NCBI GenBank assembly: GCA_949293185.1
Contig: CASFCQ010000001.1
Location: 1 to 64,000, forward strand
Length of the DNA stretch: 64,000 nt
Direction of reading: 5' to 3'
DNA from: an uncultured bacterium
GTDB lineage: Bacteria > Cyanobacteriota > Vampirovibrionia > Gastranaerophilales > Gastranaerophilaceae
Position numbers and translations under genes: made by a program. Every line of letters starts with the position of its first letter. Position 1 is the stretch's first letter. The notes under the pieces were generated by a model that did no database searches, was not told where the DNA came from, and saw only the letters and a list, made by a program, of their open reading frames with translations. This document shows, piece after piece, positions 9,259 through 17,398 of this stretch.

Positions 9259-10437
9259 ATGAGAACATCACAGAGATTGGATAAAATTCCTCCGTATTTG
9301 TTTGCGGAAATAGACAGAAAAATAGCAGAAGCAAAAGCAAAAGGACATGATATCATTTCATTGGGTATAGGCGATCCTGATACCCCGACCATACCGTCTG
9401 TAGTAGAAGCTATGCACAAAGCTATTGATAACCCAAAAAATCATGATTATCCGCCTTATAACGGTACTGTAGAATTTAGAAAGGCATCTTGCGAATGGAT
9501 GAAAAAACGTTTCGGCGTTGAGCTAAATCCTGATACGGAAATGCTTTGCAACATCGGCTCAAAAGAAGCAATTGCACACGTTTTCTTTGCATTTGTTGAT
9601 GACGGAGATTATACACTTGTTCCTGACCCCGGTTATCCCGTTTACAAAAACGCTACTATCTTTGCAGGAGGTACTCCTTATTCAATGCCGTTAAAAGCAG
9701 AAAATAAATTTTTACCGGATTTTGATGCAATTCCTGAAGAAGTTGCTAAAAAATCAAAATTGATGTTTTTAAATTATCCTAATAACCCTACTGCCGCTGT
9801 TGCAGATTTGGATTTTTACAAAAAAGCAGTTGATTTTTGTAAAAAATACGATATTCTCTTATGCTCAGATATGGCATATTCAGAAATGACTTATGACGGA
9901 TACAAAGCACCTTCGGTACTTCAGGTGGAAGGGGCAATGGATTGTGCAATAGAATTCTATTCACATTCAAAATCCTACAACATGACAGGCTGGAGGGTCG
10001 GTTTCTGCTGCGGTAATGCTAAGGCTATCAAGGCTCTTGGTACAATCAAAAACAATATTGATTCAGGTACATTCAAAGCTATTCAGGAAGCTGCTATTGA
10101 AGCTTACAACGCACCGCAGGAACAAATAGACAAGCTTAATCAAATGTACAAAGAACGTAAAGAAGTTATGGAAGAAGGCTTAAGAGATTTAGGCTGGAGA
10201 GTTGAACCCTCTAAAGCAACTTTTTATCTCTGGCTGCCTGTGCCGGAAGGCTTTACGTCAGAAGAATTTGTCACGGTTATGCTTGAAAAGGCTCATGTTG
10301 TTGTTCCGCCCGGAAACGGCTACGGCAAATGCGGTGAAGGTTTCTTTAGAATTGCTTTGACAAAACCCGTTGAGCAGATTCAAGAAGCTCTAAGACGCAT
10401 GAAACGCGCAGGCATAAGCTATAAAATGACAAAATAA
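9259..10437 (+). CDS. dapL: LL-diaminopimelate aminotransferase
   Basis: PLP-dependent fold-type I aminotransferase that converts tetrahydrodipicolinate directly to LL-diaminopimelate, giving lysine and the peptidoglycan cross-link residue. The N-terminus RLDKIPPYLFAEIDRKI and DIISLGIGDPDTPTI are typical of DapL. NPNNPTAAVAD-type (here NYPNNPTAAVADLDFYKKA), the PLP lysine in SHSKSYNMTGWRVGF and the terminal FFRIALTKPVEQIQEALRRM complete the family pattern. A ribosome binding site (AGGAG) precedes the ATG at good distance, and a strong terminator follows at 10455. DapL is the route used by Cyanobacteria and relatives, consistent with the proposed lineage. Confidence 0.93.
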   Translation: MRTSQRLDKIPPYLFAEIDRKIAEAKAKGHDIISLGIGDPDTPTIPSVVEAMHKAIDNPKNHDYPPYNGTVEFRKASCEWMKKRFGVELNPDTEMLCNIGSKEAIAHVFFAFVDDGDYTLVPDPGYPVYKNATIFAGGTPYSMPLKAENKFLPDFDAIPEEVAKKSKLMFLNYPNNPTAAVADLDFYKKAVDFCKKYDILLCSDMAYSEMTYDGYKAPSVLQVEGAMDCAIEFYSHSKSYNMTGWRVGFCCGNAKAIKALGTIKNNIDSGTFKAIQEAAIEAYNAPQEQIDKLNQMYKERKEVMEEGLRDLGWRVEPSKATFYLWLPVPEGFTSEEFVTVMLEKAHVVVPPGNGYGKCGEGFFRIALTKPVEQIQEALRRMKRAGISYKMTK

Positions 10438-10454
10438 GAGTTAGATAAATTTTT

Positions 10455-10491
10455 GCAAAACGGGTAAGATCTATTGCCCGTTTTGTTTTTT
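10455..10491 (+). terminator. Rho-independent terminator of dapL
   Basis: Arms GCAAAACGGG and CCCGTTTTG(T) pair around a 12-base loop, followed by a run of T. It lies 18 bases past the dapL stop. Confidence 0.85.
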
Positions 10492-10506
10492 GCCTTAAAT
10501 AAATCA

Positions 10507-10535
10507 TTGCGGGCAATGAAAAATTAACTTATAAT
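10507..10535 (+). promoter_or_regulatory. Sigma-70 type promoter of the aroC-aroK-aroB operon
   Basis: A TTGCGG -35 element, a 17-base spacer and a perfect TATAAT -10 element lie between the dapL terminator and aroC, placing the start of transcription about 30 bases before the aroC ATG. Confidence 0.6.
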
Positions 10536-10569
10536 TATTTTTAGCAAAATTTAAAAGAAAGCTTGTTAA

Positions 10570-11673
10570 ATGAATAAATTCAGATTTTTAACCTCGGGAG
10601 AATCCCACGGTATATGCCTCAATGCAATAATAGAAGGTATGCCCTCCAATGTCTTTATAGATAAAGATTTTATTGATTCAATGCTTGCAAGACGCCAGCA
10701 GGGCTACGGCAGAGGCGGACGCATGCAGATTGAAACAGATAAAGTGCAGATAAAATCAGGCGTCAGGTTCTCTAAAACAACAGGCGCACCTGTTTGTCTT
10801 GAAATAACTAACAAAGACTGGGCAAACTGGCAGATACCTATGTCTGTTGAAGAGCAGAATTTTAAAGACCCTGACGTTTTACAGGCTGTCGAAGCAAAGA
10901 AAATTACCCGTGTACGTCCCGGGCATGCTGATTTTGCAGGAGCATTAAAATATAACCATAAGGACGTAAGAAATATTCTCGAACGCTCAAGCGCCAGAGA
11001 AACAGCAACAAGAGTTGCCGTGGGAGCGGTTGCACAATGCCTTTTAAAAGAGTTTAATATAACCTCATCTTCAAAAGTTCTGCAAATCGGCAGCGCTTTT
11101 GATGAAGAAAATATGAAAAAAGAAATTGATTCCGCCAAGGAAAACGGCGACACCTTAGGCGGAAGATTTGAAATAACTTTTAAAAATCTGCCTGTAGGGT
11201 TAGGTTCTTTTGTAAATTGGGACAGAAAATTAGACGGGTTGTTTGCTCAGGCGTTAATGAGCATACCGGCAGTAAAAGCTGTTGAGGTAGGCGCAGGCTG
11301 CAAAGCAGCTGAGCTTAAAGGCTCTCAGATGCATGACGAAATATTTTGTGAAAACGGAAAATATTTTAGAAAAACAAACAACGCCGGCGGCATAGAAGGC
11401 GGTATGACAAACGGTGAAGATGTTGTTCTGACCGTAACTATGAAAGCTATACCAACAATGAAAAAACCGCTTAATTCCGTTGATATAATTTCTAAAGAAC
11501 CTTATACCGCTCATTTTGAACGTTCCGATACCTGTGCTGTTGAAGCTTGCGCTGTTGTCGGTGAGGCTATGTGCGCTATTGTACTGGCAGATGCTTTTCT
11601 TGAAAAATTCGGCGGTGACAGTATTGAAGAAATTAAACAGAATTTTGAAAACTATAAAAAATTAATAGGTTGA
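10570..11673 (+). CDS. aroC: Chorismate synthase
   Basis: Makes chorismate from EPSP using reduced FMN, the last step of the shikimate pathway. Signatures are LTSGESHGICLNAIIEGMPS, RRQQGYGRGGRMQIETD, RPGHADFAGALKY, RSSARETATRVAVGAVA and GGIEGGMTNGEDVV. The length of 367 residues is normal. It is the first gene of an aroC-aroK-aroB operon behind its own promoter; aroK starts 10 bases after its stop. aroA and aroE are not in the window. Confidence 0.97.
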   Translation: MNKFRFLTSGESHGICLNAIIEGMPSNVFIDKDFIDSMLARRQQGYGRGGRMQIETDKVQIKSGVRFSKTTGAPVCLEITNKDWANWQIPMSVEEQNFKDPDVLQAVEAKKITRVRPGHADFAGALKYNHKDVRNILERSSARETATRVAVGAVAQCLLKEFNITSSSKVLQIGSAFDEENMKKEIDSAKENGDTLGGRFEITFKNLPVGLGSFVNWDRKLDGLFAQALMSIPAVKAVEVGAGCKAAELKGSQMHDEIFCENGKYFRKTNNAGGIEGGMTNGEDVVLTVTMKAIPTMKKPLNSVDIISKEPYTAHFERSDTCAVEACAVVGEAMCAIVLADAFLEKFGGDSIEEIKQNFENYKKLIG

Positions 11674-11683
11674 AAATACAAAA

Positions 11684-12205
11684 GTGGACGACAAAAAAAA
11701 CATTGTTTTAATAGGTATGATGGGTGCTGGCAAAAGCACTATCGGACATCTGCTTGATGATAGACTTAAGGACTTTTTTTATCTGGATATGGATAAAGAA
11801 ATAGAAAAGCTTGCTCAAAAACATATACCTGAAATCTTTGCACAAGACGGCGAAGCACATTTCAGAAAACTTGAACACGAACTCATACAAAAGTACTCCA
11901 ACTACCATAATCAGGTAATATCAACAGGCGGCGGGATTGTAGAAAATATTGAAAATATCAATCTGTTGAAAAAAAACGGAGTTGTCTTCTATCTTTCTGC
12001 CAAAATTGATACTCTATATGAAAGAGTGCGTAAGGCGACAAACAGACCGCTTTTAAAACATCCTAACCCTAAAGAAAGAATCAAAGAGCTTGTCCAAAAA
12101 CGTGAGCCGTTTTATAAAATGGCGGATTTTGAAGTCGATACGGATAACAAGGATTTGGTGCAAATAGTACAGGAAATCTTAGATAAATATGAAACAGCCG
12201 CATAA
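11684..12205 (+). CDS. aroK: Shikimate kinase
   Basis: Phosphorylates shikimate at O3 with ATP. The P-loop is GMMGAGKSTIG (residues 11-21), the shikimate-binding acid is in YLDMDKEIEK, the arginine in FRKLEHELI and the glycine loop in ISTGGGIVEN. The lid has RVRKATNRPLL. The start is a GTG 10 bases after aroC with no evident ribosome binding site, so translation is probably coupled to aroC. Its 3' end overlaps aroB by 17 bases in another frame. Confidence 0.95.
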   Translation: MDDKKNIVLIGMMGAGKSTIGHLLDDRLKDFFYLDMDKEIEKLAQKHIPEIFAQDGEAHFRKLEHELIQKYSNYHNQVISTGGGIVENIENINLLKKNGVVFYLSAKIDTLYERVRKATNRPLLKHPNPKERIKELVQKREPFYKMADFEVDTDNKDLVQIVQEILDKYETAA

Positions 12206-13280
12206 TTTAAAAGTGAATATTCCCTCTAAAACAGCTTACAGCTACGATATTATTATCGGAGAAGAGTTGCTTTCTAAGGTAGATGACCTTGTTAAAAGGT
12301 ATTCAAAAGCACAAAAGTTTTTGATAGTAACAAATGAAACAATTGCAAGACTCTATAAAGACAGCCTCAACATTGAAAATGCAATATGGCTGGTTTTAAA
12401 AGACGGCGAAGAATACAAAAATTTTGAAACACTAAAACAGATTATTGATGCCTGTGTTGAAAATCGTCTTGAACGTCAGGACTGTTTAATTGCTTTTGGC
12501 GGCGGGGTTATTGGAGATATGACAGGTTTTGCGGCCGCAAGCTACATGCGCGGCATTGATTTTATTCAGATTCCTACAACGCTGCTGGCGCAGGTGGATT
12601 CTTCAGTTGGCGGCAAGGTCGCAATAAACCATGAACACGGAAAAAACCTCATAGGAGCTTTTTATCAGCCTAAAGTCGTTATAATTGACACAAATGTCTT
12701 AAAAACACTGGATTTAAGACAATTAAAGACAGGTCTGGCAGAAGTTTTAAAATATGCTTTTATAGAAAAATCCTGCGGGTATGAAAAAGATTTTGGATTG
12801 TACGAATTTTTAAAACAAAACAGGCAAAAAATATTTGCTCTGGATTCAGCAGTTGTGTCTGAACTGATTTATAGGTGCTGCACTTTAAAAGCTTGTGTTG
12901 TCAGCAAAGACGAAACAGAAAAAGGATTGAGAGCCGTTCTAAACCTCGGGCACACCTTTGCCCATGCAATAGAAAACCTTACAAATTATACTGTATACAC
13001 CCATGGTGAGGCTGTTGCAGCGGGAATGAAAATGGCGTTTAAGCTTTCGCTGCTGAAAACTTTTATTGATGATGAATATTACAATAAATCCTGCGAATTA
13101 ATTGATGAATACGATTTAATTTTGCCAATGCAGGATTTTGATAAAGAAAAGTTCTATGACGAAATGTTTCTGGACAAAAAAGCGCAGGGCGGAAAAGTAC
13201 GCTTTGTTTTACCTAAAAGGCTTTACGAAGTCGAAATAACTTCTGACGTCACTAAAGCACAGGTATTCGGGGTGTTGTAA
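12189..13280 (+). CDS. aroB: 3-dehydroquinate synthase
   Basis: NAD- and metal-dependent cyclase that turns DAHP into 3-dehydroquinate, step two of the shikimate pathway. Motifs are LVLKDGEEYKNFETL, AFGGGVIGDMTGFAAASYMRG, IPTTLLAQVDSSVGGKVAINH, KNLIGAFYQPK and the metal ligand stretch LNLGHTFAHAIE. The 363-residue length is normal. Overlap with aroK indicates coupled translation. With aroQ at 2.9 kb, the window holds four of the seven pathway steps. Confidence 0.96.
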   Translation: MKQPHNLKVNIPSKTAYSYDIIIGEELLSKVDDLVKRYSKAQKFLIVTNETIARLYKDSLNIENAIWLVLKDGEEYKNFETLKQIIDACVENRLERQDCLIAFGGGVIGDMTGFAAASYMRGIDFIQIPTTLLAQVDSSVGGKVAINHEHGKNLIGAFYQPKVVIIDTNVLKTLDLRQLKTGLAEVLKYAFIEKSCGYEKDFGLYEFLKQNRQKIFALDSAVVSELIYRCCTLKACVVSKDETEKGLRAVLNLGHTFAHAIENLTNYTVYTHGEAVAAGMKMAFKLSLLKTFIDDEYYNKSCELIDEYDLILPMQDFDKEKFYDEMFLDKKAQGGKVRFVLPKRLYEVEITSDVTKAQVFGVL

Positions 13281-13485
13281 ACAGTCAGAGGAATGATAAG
13301 AGTATAGTAACTGTTATCCTGTTTTGTATTTAAAAATTTGTTAAGAAATGTAATTTTAAATTTTTGACACTAAAATCCTTGTCGTATAAGCTTTTCTATA
13401 AGATAAGATAAGTGAACCTGAGTTATATCAATTTTTGGATTTTTTACGACTTTTTATTATTTATAAATAAAAAGGAGGATTTTAC

Positions 13486-13764
13486 ATGACACAAGTTAAC
13501 GGTTCGGAATTTCAAAAATTTGCTCAGGAAATCAACAGGAGTATTCCTGAAACAACTACTACAGTTCGGGATAAAAAGAACGTAATTGCCGCTAAAAAAC
13601 GCATTTTAGCTCATCCGGATTGTCCGCCGGAGGCAAAAGCAGAACTGCTAAAGGATATAGCAAAACTTGAGCAGGAAATTAAAAAACTGGAAGACCGTGA
13701 AAAAAATGAAAAACATGAACAGGTCTTAAATACCAGCATTTTTCCGAAAAGAAATATAGGCTAA
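13486..13764 (+). CDS. Unknown small helical protein
   Basis: Not recognised. A 92-residue, highly charged protein; residues 40-80 are predicted coiled coil (AKAELLKDIAKLEQEIKKL). It has no membrane segment. A near-perfect ribosome binding site (AAAGGAGG) precedes the ATG and a strong terminator follows, so it is a real monocistronic gene. The 205-base gap before it holds a possible promoter (TTGACA at 13364, TATAAG at 13385, spacer only 15). Confidence 0.7.
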   Translation: MTQVNGSEFQKFAQEINRSIPETTTTVRDKKNVIAAKKRILAHPDCPPEAKAELLKDIAKLEQEIKKLEDREKNEKHEQVLNTSIFPKRNIG

Positions 13765-13770
13765 GGAATA

Positions 13771-13797
13771 AAAGGGAGATTTTCATCTCCCTTTTTA
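13771..13797. terminator. Terminator shared by the convergent genes at 13.5 and 13.8 kb
   Basis: Arms AAGGGAGAT and ATCTCCCTT pair around TTTC, with T on the plus side and A before the hairpin on the other, so it can work both ways. Confidence 0.85.
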
Positions 13798-13800
13798 TAT

Positions 13801-13992
13801 TTAAAATTTTTTCTTATAAATATGAGTAATTTTTGTGTTGCCGTTGTTAGGATTTGCTTTGATTTGTTCAAGTGTATTATACAATATAGCAAAATCATCA
13901 TACATTTCTTCAATGGCACTATAGATATTGTAAGAATGATGATATATTTTTTCAAATTGCTCTTTTGTTATTGTATAAGTCGTTTTAGGCAT
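13801..13992 (-). CDS. Unknown small protein, divergent from an HTH regulator, probably leaderless
   Basis: A 63-residue protein with no recognised domain; aromatic residues and acids alternate in YHHSYNIYSAIEEMYDD, suggesting a helical hairpin. There is no ribosome binding site, but a canonical promoter (TTGACA at 14027-14022, 17-base spacer, TACAAT at 14004-13999, minus strand) ends exactly six bases before the ATG, so the mRNA would be leaderless. It is transcribed away from the HTH gene at 14050 and shares its control region. The role could be an antagonist or partner of that regulator. Confidence 0.6.
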   Translation of the reverse strand: MPKTTYTITKEQFEKIYHHSYNIYSAIEEMYDDFAILYNTLEQIKANPNNGNTKITHIYKKKF

Positions 13993-13998
13993 GTTTTT

Positions 13999-14043
13999 AT
14001 TGTATGGGTCGACAATAAAATTGTCAATATACTTTTTTATAAT
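13999..14043. promoter_or_regulatory. Divergent promoter region with palindromic operator candidate
   Basis: Minus strand: TTGACA, 17 bases, TACAAT. Plus strand: a perfect TATAAT at 14038-14043, six bases before the ATG of the HTH gene, with no good -35. The inverted repeat GACAAT-AAA-ATTGTC at 14011-14025 overlaps the minus-strand -35 and spacer, a good place for an autoregulatory operator. Confidence 0.6.
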
Positions 14044-14049
14044 GACCTT

Positions 14050-14325
14050 ATGCTCGAATTTGACAGAGAGATAAATAAAAAACTTGTTTCAGAGTTAAAT
14101 AAAACTTTGAAACAAATGAACGCTGATTATAAAGATTTGTCTGCGGCTATGTATCATCTTGATAATTCGTTTGCGTACAGAATACTCCATAATCAAAATA
14201 TAATGAGAATAACAACACTTATAAAAGTATGTGACGGGCTTAAGGAAATTAGAGAAAAAAATCATATTAAAATAGATGAACAAAAACTTAAACCAAGTTA
14301 CTTTTTGTCAAAGATTGGATATTAA
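14050..14325 (+). CDS. Small XRE-like helix-turn-helix regulator
   Basis: A 91-residue protein. Residues about 10-60 match the shape of a Cro/CI-type HTH: LNKTLKQMNADYKDLSAAM, FAYRILHNQN and RITTLIKVCDGLKEI, where the last piece is the conserved helix-5 pattern. The reading frame is open further upstream, but those codons are antisense to the divergent gene and the ATG at 14050 sits six bases after TATAAT, indicating a leaderless start. Divergent arrangement with a 63-residue gene resembles a phage or toxin-antitoxin style switch. The target is inferred to be the palindrome at 14011. Confidence 0.65.
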   Translation: MLEFDREINKKLVSELNKTLKQMNADYKDLSAAMYHLDNSFAYRILHNQNIMRITTLIKVCDGLKEIREKNHIKIDEQKLKPSYFLSKIGY

Positions 14326-14344
14326 TCAACAACAAATATTATAA

Positions 14345-14378
14345 AACGGGTGCGAAAATATAATCGCACCCGTTAAAT
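14345..14378. terminator. Hairpin terminator between convergent genes
   Basis: Arms AACGGGTGCGA and TCGCACCCGTT pair around eight bases. The T run favours the minus strand, that is the aminotransferase gene, but it lies between two convergent genes. Confidence 0.75.
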
Positions 14379-14390
14379 TTATAAAAACGT

Positions 14391-15539
14391 TTATACAAGA
14401 TTCTCAATAGCTGCTTTAACCCCTGAGCCGAGTTCAAACTTGTGTCCGAGCTTGTAGAGGCTTGCTTCCAGAGAACCCACTGCGGCAATAACATCTCTGT
14501 CGCAGACAAAACCTAAAGTTCCCATTCTGAAAATCTTGTCCTTAAGGTCGTTTTGACCGTTGGCAACAACAATATCAAAATCTTTTTTCAACGTGCTTCT
14601 GATATCGGGAACGGTTATGCCCTCTGGCGGATAGATTGAAGTGATTGCGTTTGACGCAATTGCATCATCTTCCACCATCGGTTTTAAACCGATTGCCTTA
14701 ATTGCCGCACGCAAAGCCTTTGCATGTTTTGCATGGCGGGCAAGAATGTTATCGAGACCGTCTTTTTTCATCATTTTTAATGCTTCATTCAGGGCAACAA
14801 TAAGGTTAACAGCCGGTGTATACGGTGTTGAATTAGCTCTTACCGATTTTCTGTAAGCGCTCCAGTCAAAATAGAAAGACGGGTGTTTGCACTGTTCGTG
14901 CATTTTGAAGGCTTTTTCGCTTGCTGCAAGGAATGCCAGCCCCGGCGGAATCATGAATCCTTTTTGTGAACCTGAGATGAGAACATCAATGCCCCATTCG
15001 TCCATTTTGCATTCGATTGCTCCTATGGAAGTTACCCCGTCAACAACAGACACAGCGCCGTGTTCTTTTATCAAAGCAACAAGTTCTTTGAGCGGGTTTG
15101 TTACGCCCGTTGAAGTTTCGTTATGTGTTAGAGTAACGATTTTTATCTCTTTGTTAACATCAGCGTCGAGTCTTTCTTTTAAGACTTTCGGGTCGATAGC
15201 CTGTCCTGCTGGAACTTCAATTTTTTCAACATTAGCCCCTAAAGAAGCGGCTATTTTTGCCCAGCGGTTGCCGAAATTACCTATAACAAGCGACAACACT
15301 TTATCCCCTTCGTTAACGAGGTTTGATAATGCCCCTTCCATTGCGCCTGTTCCGCTTGATGTATAAATAAATACATCGTTTTGGGTTTGGAATAACCATT
15401 TTAAATCCGCATAGGTTTCTTCAAGAATTGCGGAAAACTCTGTGCTTCTGTGTCCTACCGGATGTTTTGCCATAGCAAGAAGAATGCTCTCCGGTACGGG
15501 TGTAGGGCCGGGAATCATCAAAAAACTTTTATCTTTCAT
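14391..15539 (-). CDS. Class V aminotransferase, alanine/serine-glyoxylate type
   Basis: PLP-dependent aminotransferase of the AGXT/serine-pyruvate group, long annotated in Cyanobacteria as 'soluble hydrogenase subunit'. The start MIPGPTPVPESILLAMAKHPVGHRS is diagnostic, as are TSSGTGAMEGALSNL, VVDGVTSIGAIECKMDEWGID and the PLP lysine in SGSQKGFMIPPGLAF. The length of 382 is usual. It would interconvert glyoxylate or hydroxypyruvate with alanine or serine; some relatives work in serine synthesis. Neighbours give no further clue. An alternative is 2-aminoethylphosphonate or phosphoserine aminotransferase, but the motifs fit less well. Confidence 0.88.
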   Translation of the reverse strand: MKDKSFLMIPGPTPVPESILLAMAKHPVGHRSTEFSAILEETYADLKWLFQTQNDVFIYTSSGTGAMEGALSNLVNEGDKVLSLVIGNFGNRWAKIAASLGANVEKIEVPAGQAIDPKVLKERLDADVNKEIKIVTLTHNETSTGVTNPLKELVALIKEHGAVSVVDGVTSIGAIECKMDEWGIDVLISGSQKGFMIPPGLAFLAASEKAFKMHEQCKHPSFYFDWSAYRKSVRANSTPYTPAVNLIVALNEALKMMKKDGLDNILARHAKHAKALRAAIKAIGLKPMVEDDAIASNAITSIYPPEGITVPDIRSTLKKDFDIVVANGQNDLKDKIFRMGTLGFVCDRDVIAAVGSLEASLYKLGHKFELGSGVKAAIENLV

Positions 15540-15617
15540 TTAATTTTCTCCATATAATCTATTACTCAATATAACCCTGATTCACCGCAGGTGGATAACC
15601 TGTTGAATTAAAAATAT

Positions 15618-16013
15618 TTAGTGGCAGCTGTGGCCACAGGAGTGGTCTTTGTCGTGGTTATGTGAGTGTTCTCCGTGGTGGTGAGAACAATTTGGAGATG
15701 TTGTTTGTTCTAATGTACCGTTTAATAAATTTTTAACAGCTTCATCTGCATTGCCTGAAATACCTGCAAAAATTTCGATACCTGCTTCGCCTAAAGCATT
15801 GACAGCACAGCCGCCTATGCCGCCGCAGATTAATTTGTCTACGTTTTCGTGTTCTAAAAGCTGTGCCAGAGCACTGTGACCTTCACCGTCAGAAGAAAGT
15901 ATTCTGGAATCAACAACGCTGTTATTTTCTATTTCATATATTTTAAACTGTTCCGTATGTCCGAAATGCTGGAAAACATTTTCGTCACTGTCATAAGCAA
16001 CTGCTATTTTCAT
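15618..16013 (-). CDS. NifX/NifB-type dinitrogenase iron-molybdenum cofactor family protein, His-rich tail
   Basis: Small protein of the Nitro_FeMo-Co family (NifX, NafY, VnfX and the C-terminal part of NifB). MKIAVAYDSDENVFQHFGHTEQFKIYEI and LICGGIGGCAVNALGEAGIEIFAG are typical. Such proteins outside nitrogenase clusters bind iron-sulfur or metal clusters. The last 25 residues hold a His/Cys-rich metal-binding tail (HHHGEHSHNHDKDHSCGHSCH-like, ten His and three Cys). No nif genes are seen here, so nitrogen fixation should not be inferred. An AAAGAGGGAG-type ribosome binding site precedes the ATG. Confidence 0.87.
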   Translation of the reverse strand: MKIAVAYDSDENVFQHFGHTEQFKIYEIENNSVVDSRILSSDGEGHSALAQLLEHENVDKLICGGIGGCAVNALGEAGIEIFAGISGNADEAVKNLLNGTLEQTTSPNCSHHHGEHSHNHDKDHSCGHSCH

Positions 16014-16118
16014 TTATACAAACTCCCTCTTTGTCTTTTTAATAAAACTATTCTCTCACATTTTTCAAATTAAATAAAGAACTATTTTATTTTTTGATTG
16101 CTGTTGGTATTTATACTA

Positions 16119-16153
16119 AAAAGGTCTTTTGTTTTTTTACAAAAGACCTTTTG
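16119..16153 (-). terminator. Terminator of the aldolase gene
   Basis: Perfect 14-base arms (AAAAGGTCTTTTGT and ACAAAAGACCTTTT) around a T-rich loop, 20 bases past the fba stop, with a T run on the minus strand. Confidence 0.85.
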
Positions 16154-16172
16154 TAGTTTTATTTGAAATTTA

Positions 16173-17132
16173 TTAGTCGTCAGCGTGACCTGCTGTGCCT
16201 AATACATCTCTCATTTTGTGTATAACCATTTCTTTAACGGCTGTTCTTCCAGGACCCATGTATTCACGAGGATCGAATTTTTCAGGATGTTCAACAAAGA
16301 ATTCTCTGATAGTAGAAGTCATAGCCAATCTCAAGTCTGTATCTATGTTGATTTTAGCTACACCGTGTTTAGAAGCGTAGTTGAGCATATCTTCAGGAAC
16401 GCCTTGAGCGTCAGGCAATTGACCGCCGTATTTGTTGCATTTTTCAACAAATGCTTTAGGTACTGAAGATGAACCGTGAAGTACGATAGGATAATCGTAA
16501 CCAACTACGTCATAGATAGCTTTTTTACATTCAGCCAATCTTTCAAAGTCGAGTTTAGCTTCGCCTTTGAATTTGTAAGCACCGTGAGAAGTACCGATAG
16601 CAATTGCCAAAGAATCACAGCCTGTTTCTTTAACAAATCTTGCTGCTTCTTCAGGATCTGTGTAAGTTGCATGGTGAGCAGCAACTTTAACATCGTCTTC
16701 AACACCAGCCAGTTTACCGAGTTCAGCTTCAACTGAAACGCCTCTTTCATGAGCGTATTCAACAACTTTTTTAGTTAAAGCAATGTTTTCTTCGAGCGGG
16801 AATCTTGAACCGTCAATCATTACGGATGAGAATCCGCCGTCGATACAAGCTTTACAGATATCAAAATCTGCACCGTGGTCTAAGTGAAGTGCGATAGGTA
16901 CTGTAGTTGTAGCCAATGCAGCTTCTACCAGTTTGATTAAGTAAGTTTGGTTAGCATATTTTCTTGCACCTGCAGATACTTGAAGAATAATCGGTGATCT
17001 TGTTTCTTCAGCAGCTTCTGCAATACCTTGCAAGATTTCCATGTTGTTAACATTGTAAGCACCGATAGCATATTTGCCGGCAAGTGCTTTTTTGAACATT
17101 TCGCCTGTTCCTACTAATTTTCTTTCTGCCAT
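16173..17132 (-). CDS. fba: Fructose-bisphosphate aldolase, class II
   Basis: Zinc-dependent aldolase of glycolysis and gluconeogenesis. Zinc ligands and motifs are IALHLDHGADFDICKACID, VEAELGKLAGVEDDV, GTSHGAYKFKGEAKLDFERL and IVLHGSSSVP. The length of 319 is normal for the FbaA/B type with the short loops. A clear AGGAG precedes the ATG. Codon use is uniform and G-poor, with AAA, GAA and GTA favoured, suggesting strong expression. It is monocistronic with a strong terminator. Confidence 0.95.
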   Translation of the reverse strand: MAERKLVGTGEMFKKALAGKYAIGAYNVNNMEILQGIAEAAEETRSPIILQVSAGARKYANQTYLIKLVEAALATTTVPIALHLDHGADFDICKACIDGGFSSVMIDGSRFPLEENIALTKKVVEYAHERGVSVEAELGKLAGVEDDVKVAAHHATYTDPEEAARFVKETGCDSLAIAIGTSHGAYKFKGEAKLDFERLAECKKAIYDVVGYDYPIVLHGSSSVPKAFVEKCNKYGGQLPDAQGVPEDMLNYASKHGVAKINIDTDLRLAMTSTIREFFVEHPEKFDPREYMGPGRTAVKEMVIHKMRDVLGTAGHADD

Positions 17133-17320
17133 GAGTTTTTCTCCTCTTTCTTACTCGAGCATATTCATGACCAAAGTACCTCAAAAAAAGGTTTTTTACA
17201 AGATTTTTTATATATTAATAATTATTTTTCGTTTTCTTTGCTTTGAATATGTTGTGCAGTAATATTCACAAGACCTGCTGCAACAATAAATTAGATACTT
17301 TGGCTGTTGTTAGGACAAAT

Positions 17321-17359
17321 AAAAAAACAAGGATTTATTTTTTTATCCTTGTTTTTTTT
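17321..17359 (-). terminator. Terminator of the dehydratase-activase-like gene
   Basis: Arms AAAAAAACAAGGAT and ATCCTTGTTTTTTT around a ten-base loop, 40 bases past the stop at 17399; A and T runs on both sides allow termination in either direction. Confidence 0.85.
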
Positions 17360-17398
17360 ATTAAGTTCTTCAAATAATTATAAAAACAATCTTGCCGG

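Noticed and set aside
13822-14049. Upstream extension of the HTH gene frame
   Set aside because: It runs antisense to the 63-residue gene and codes for a run of hydrophobic residues with no ribosome binding site; the leaderless ATG at 14050 is better.
15618-16013. Evidence of nitrogen fixation
   Set aside because: NifX-family proteins occur widely without nitrogenase; no nif structural or accessory gene is present.
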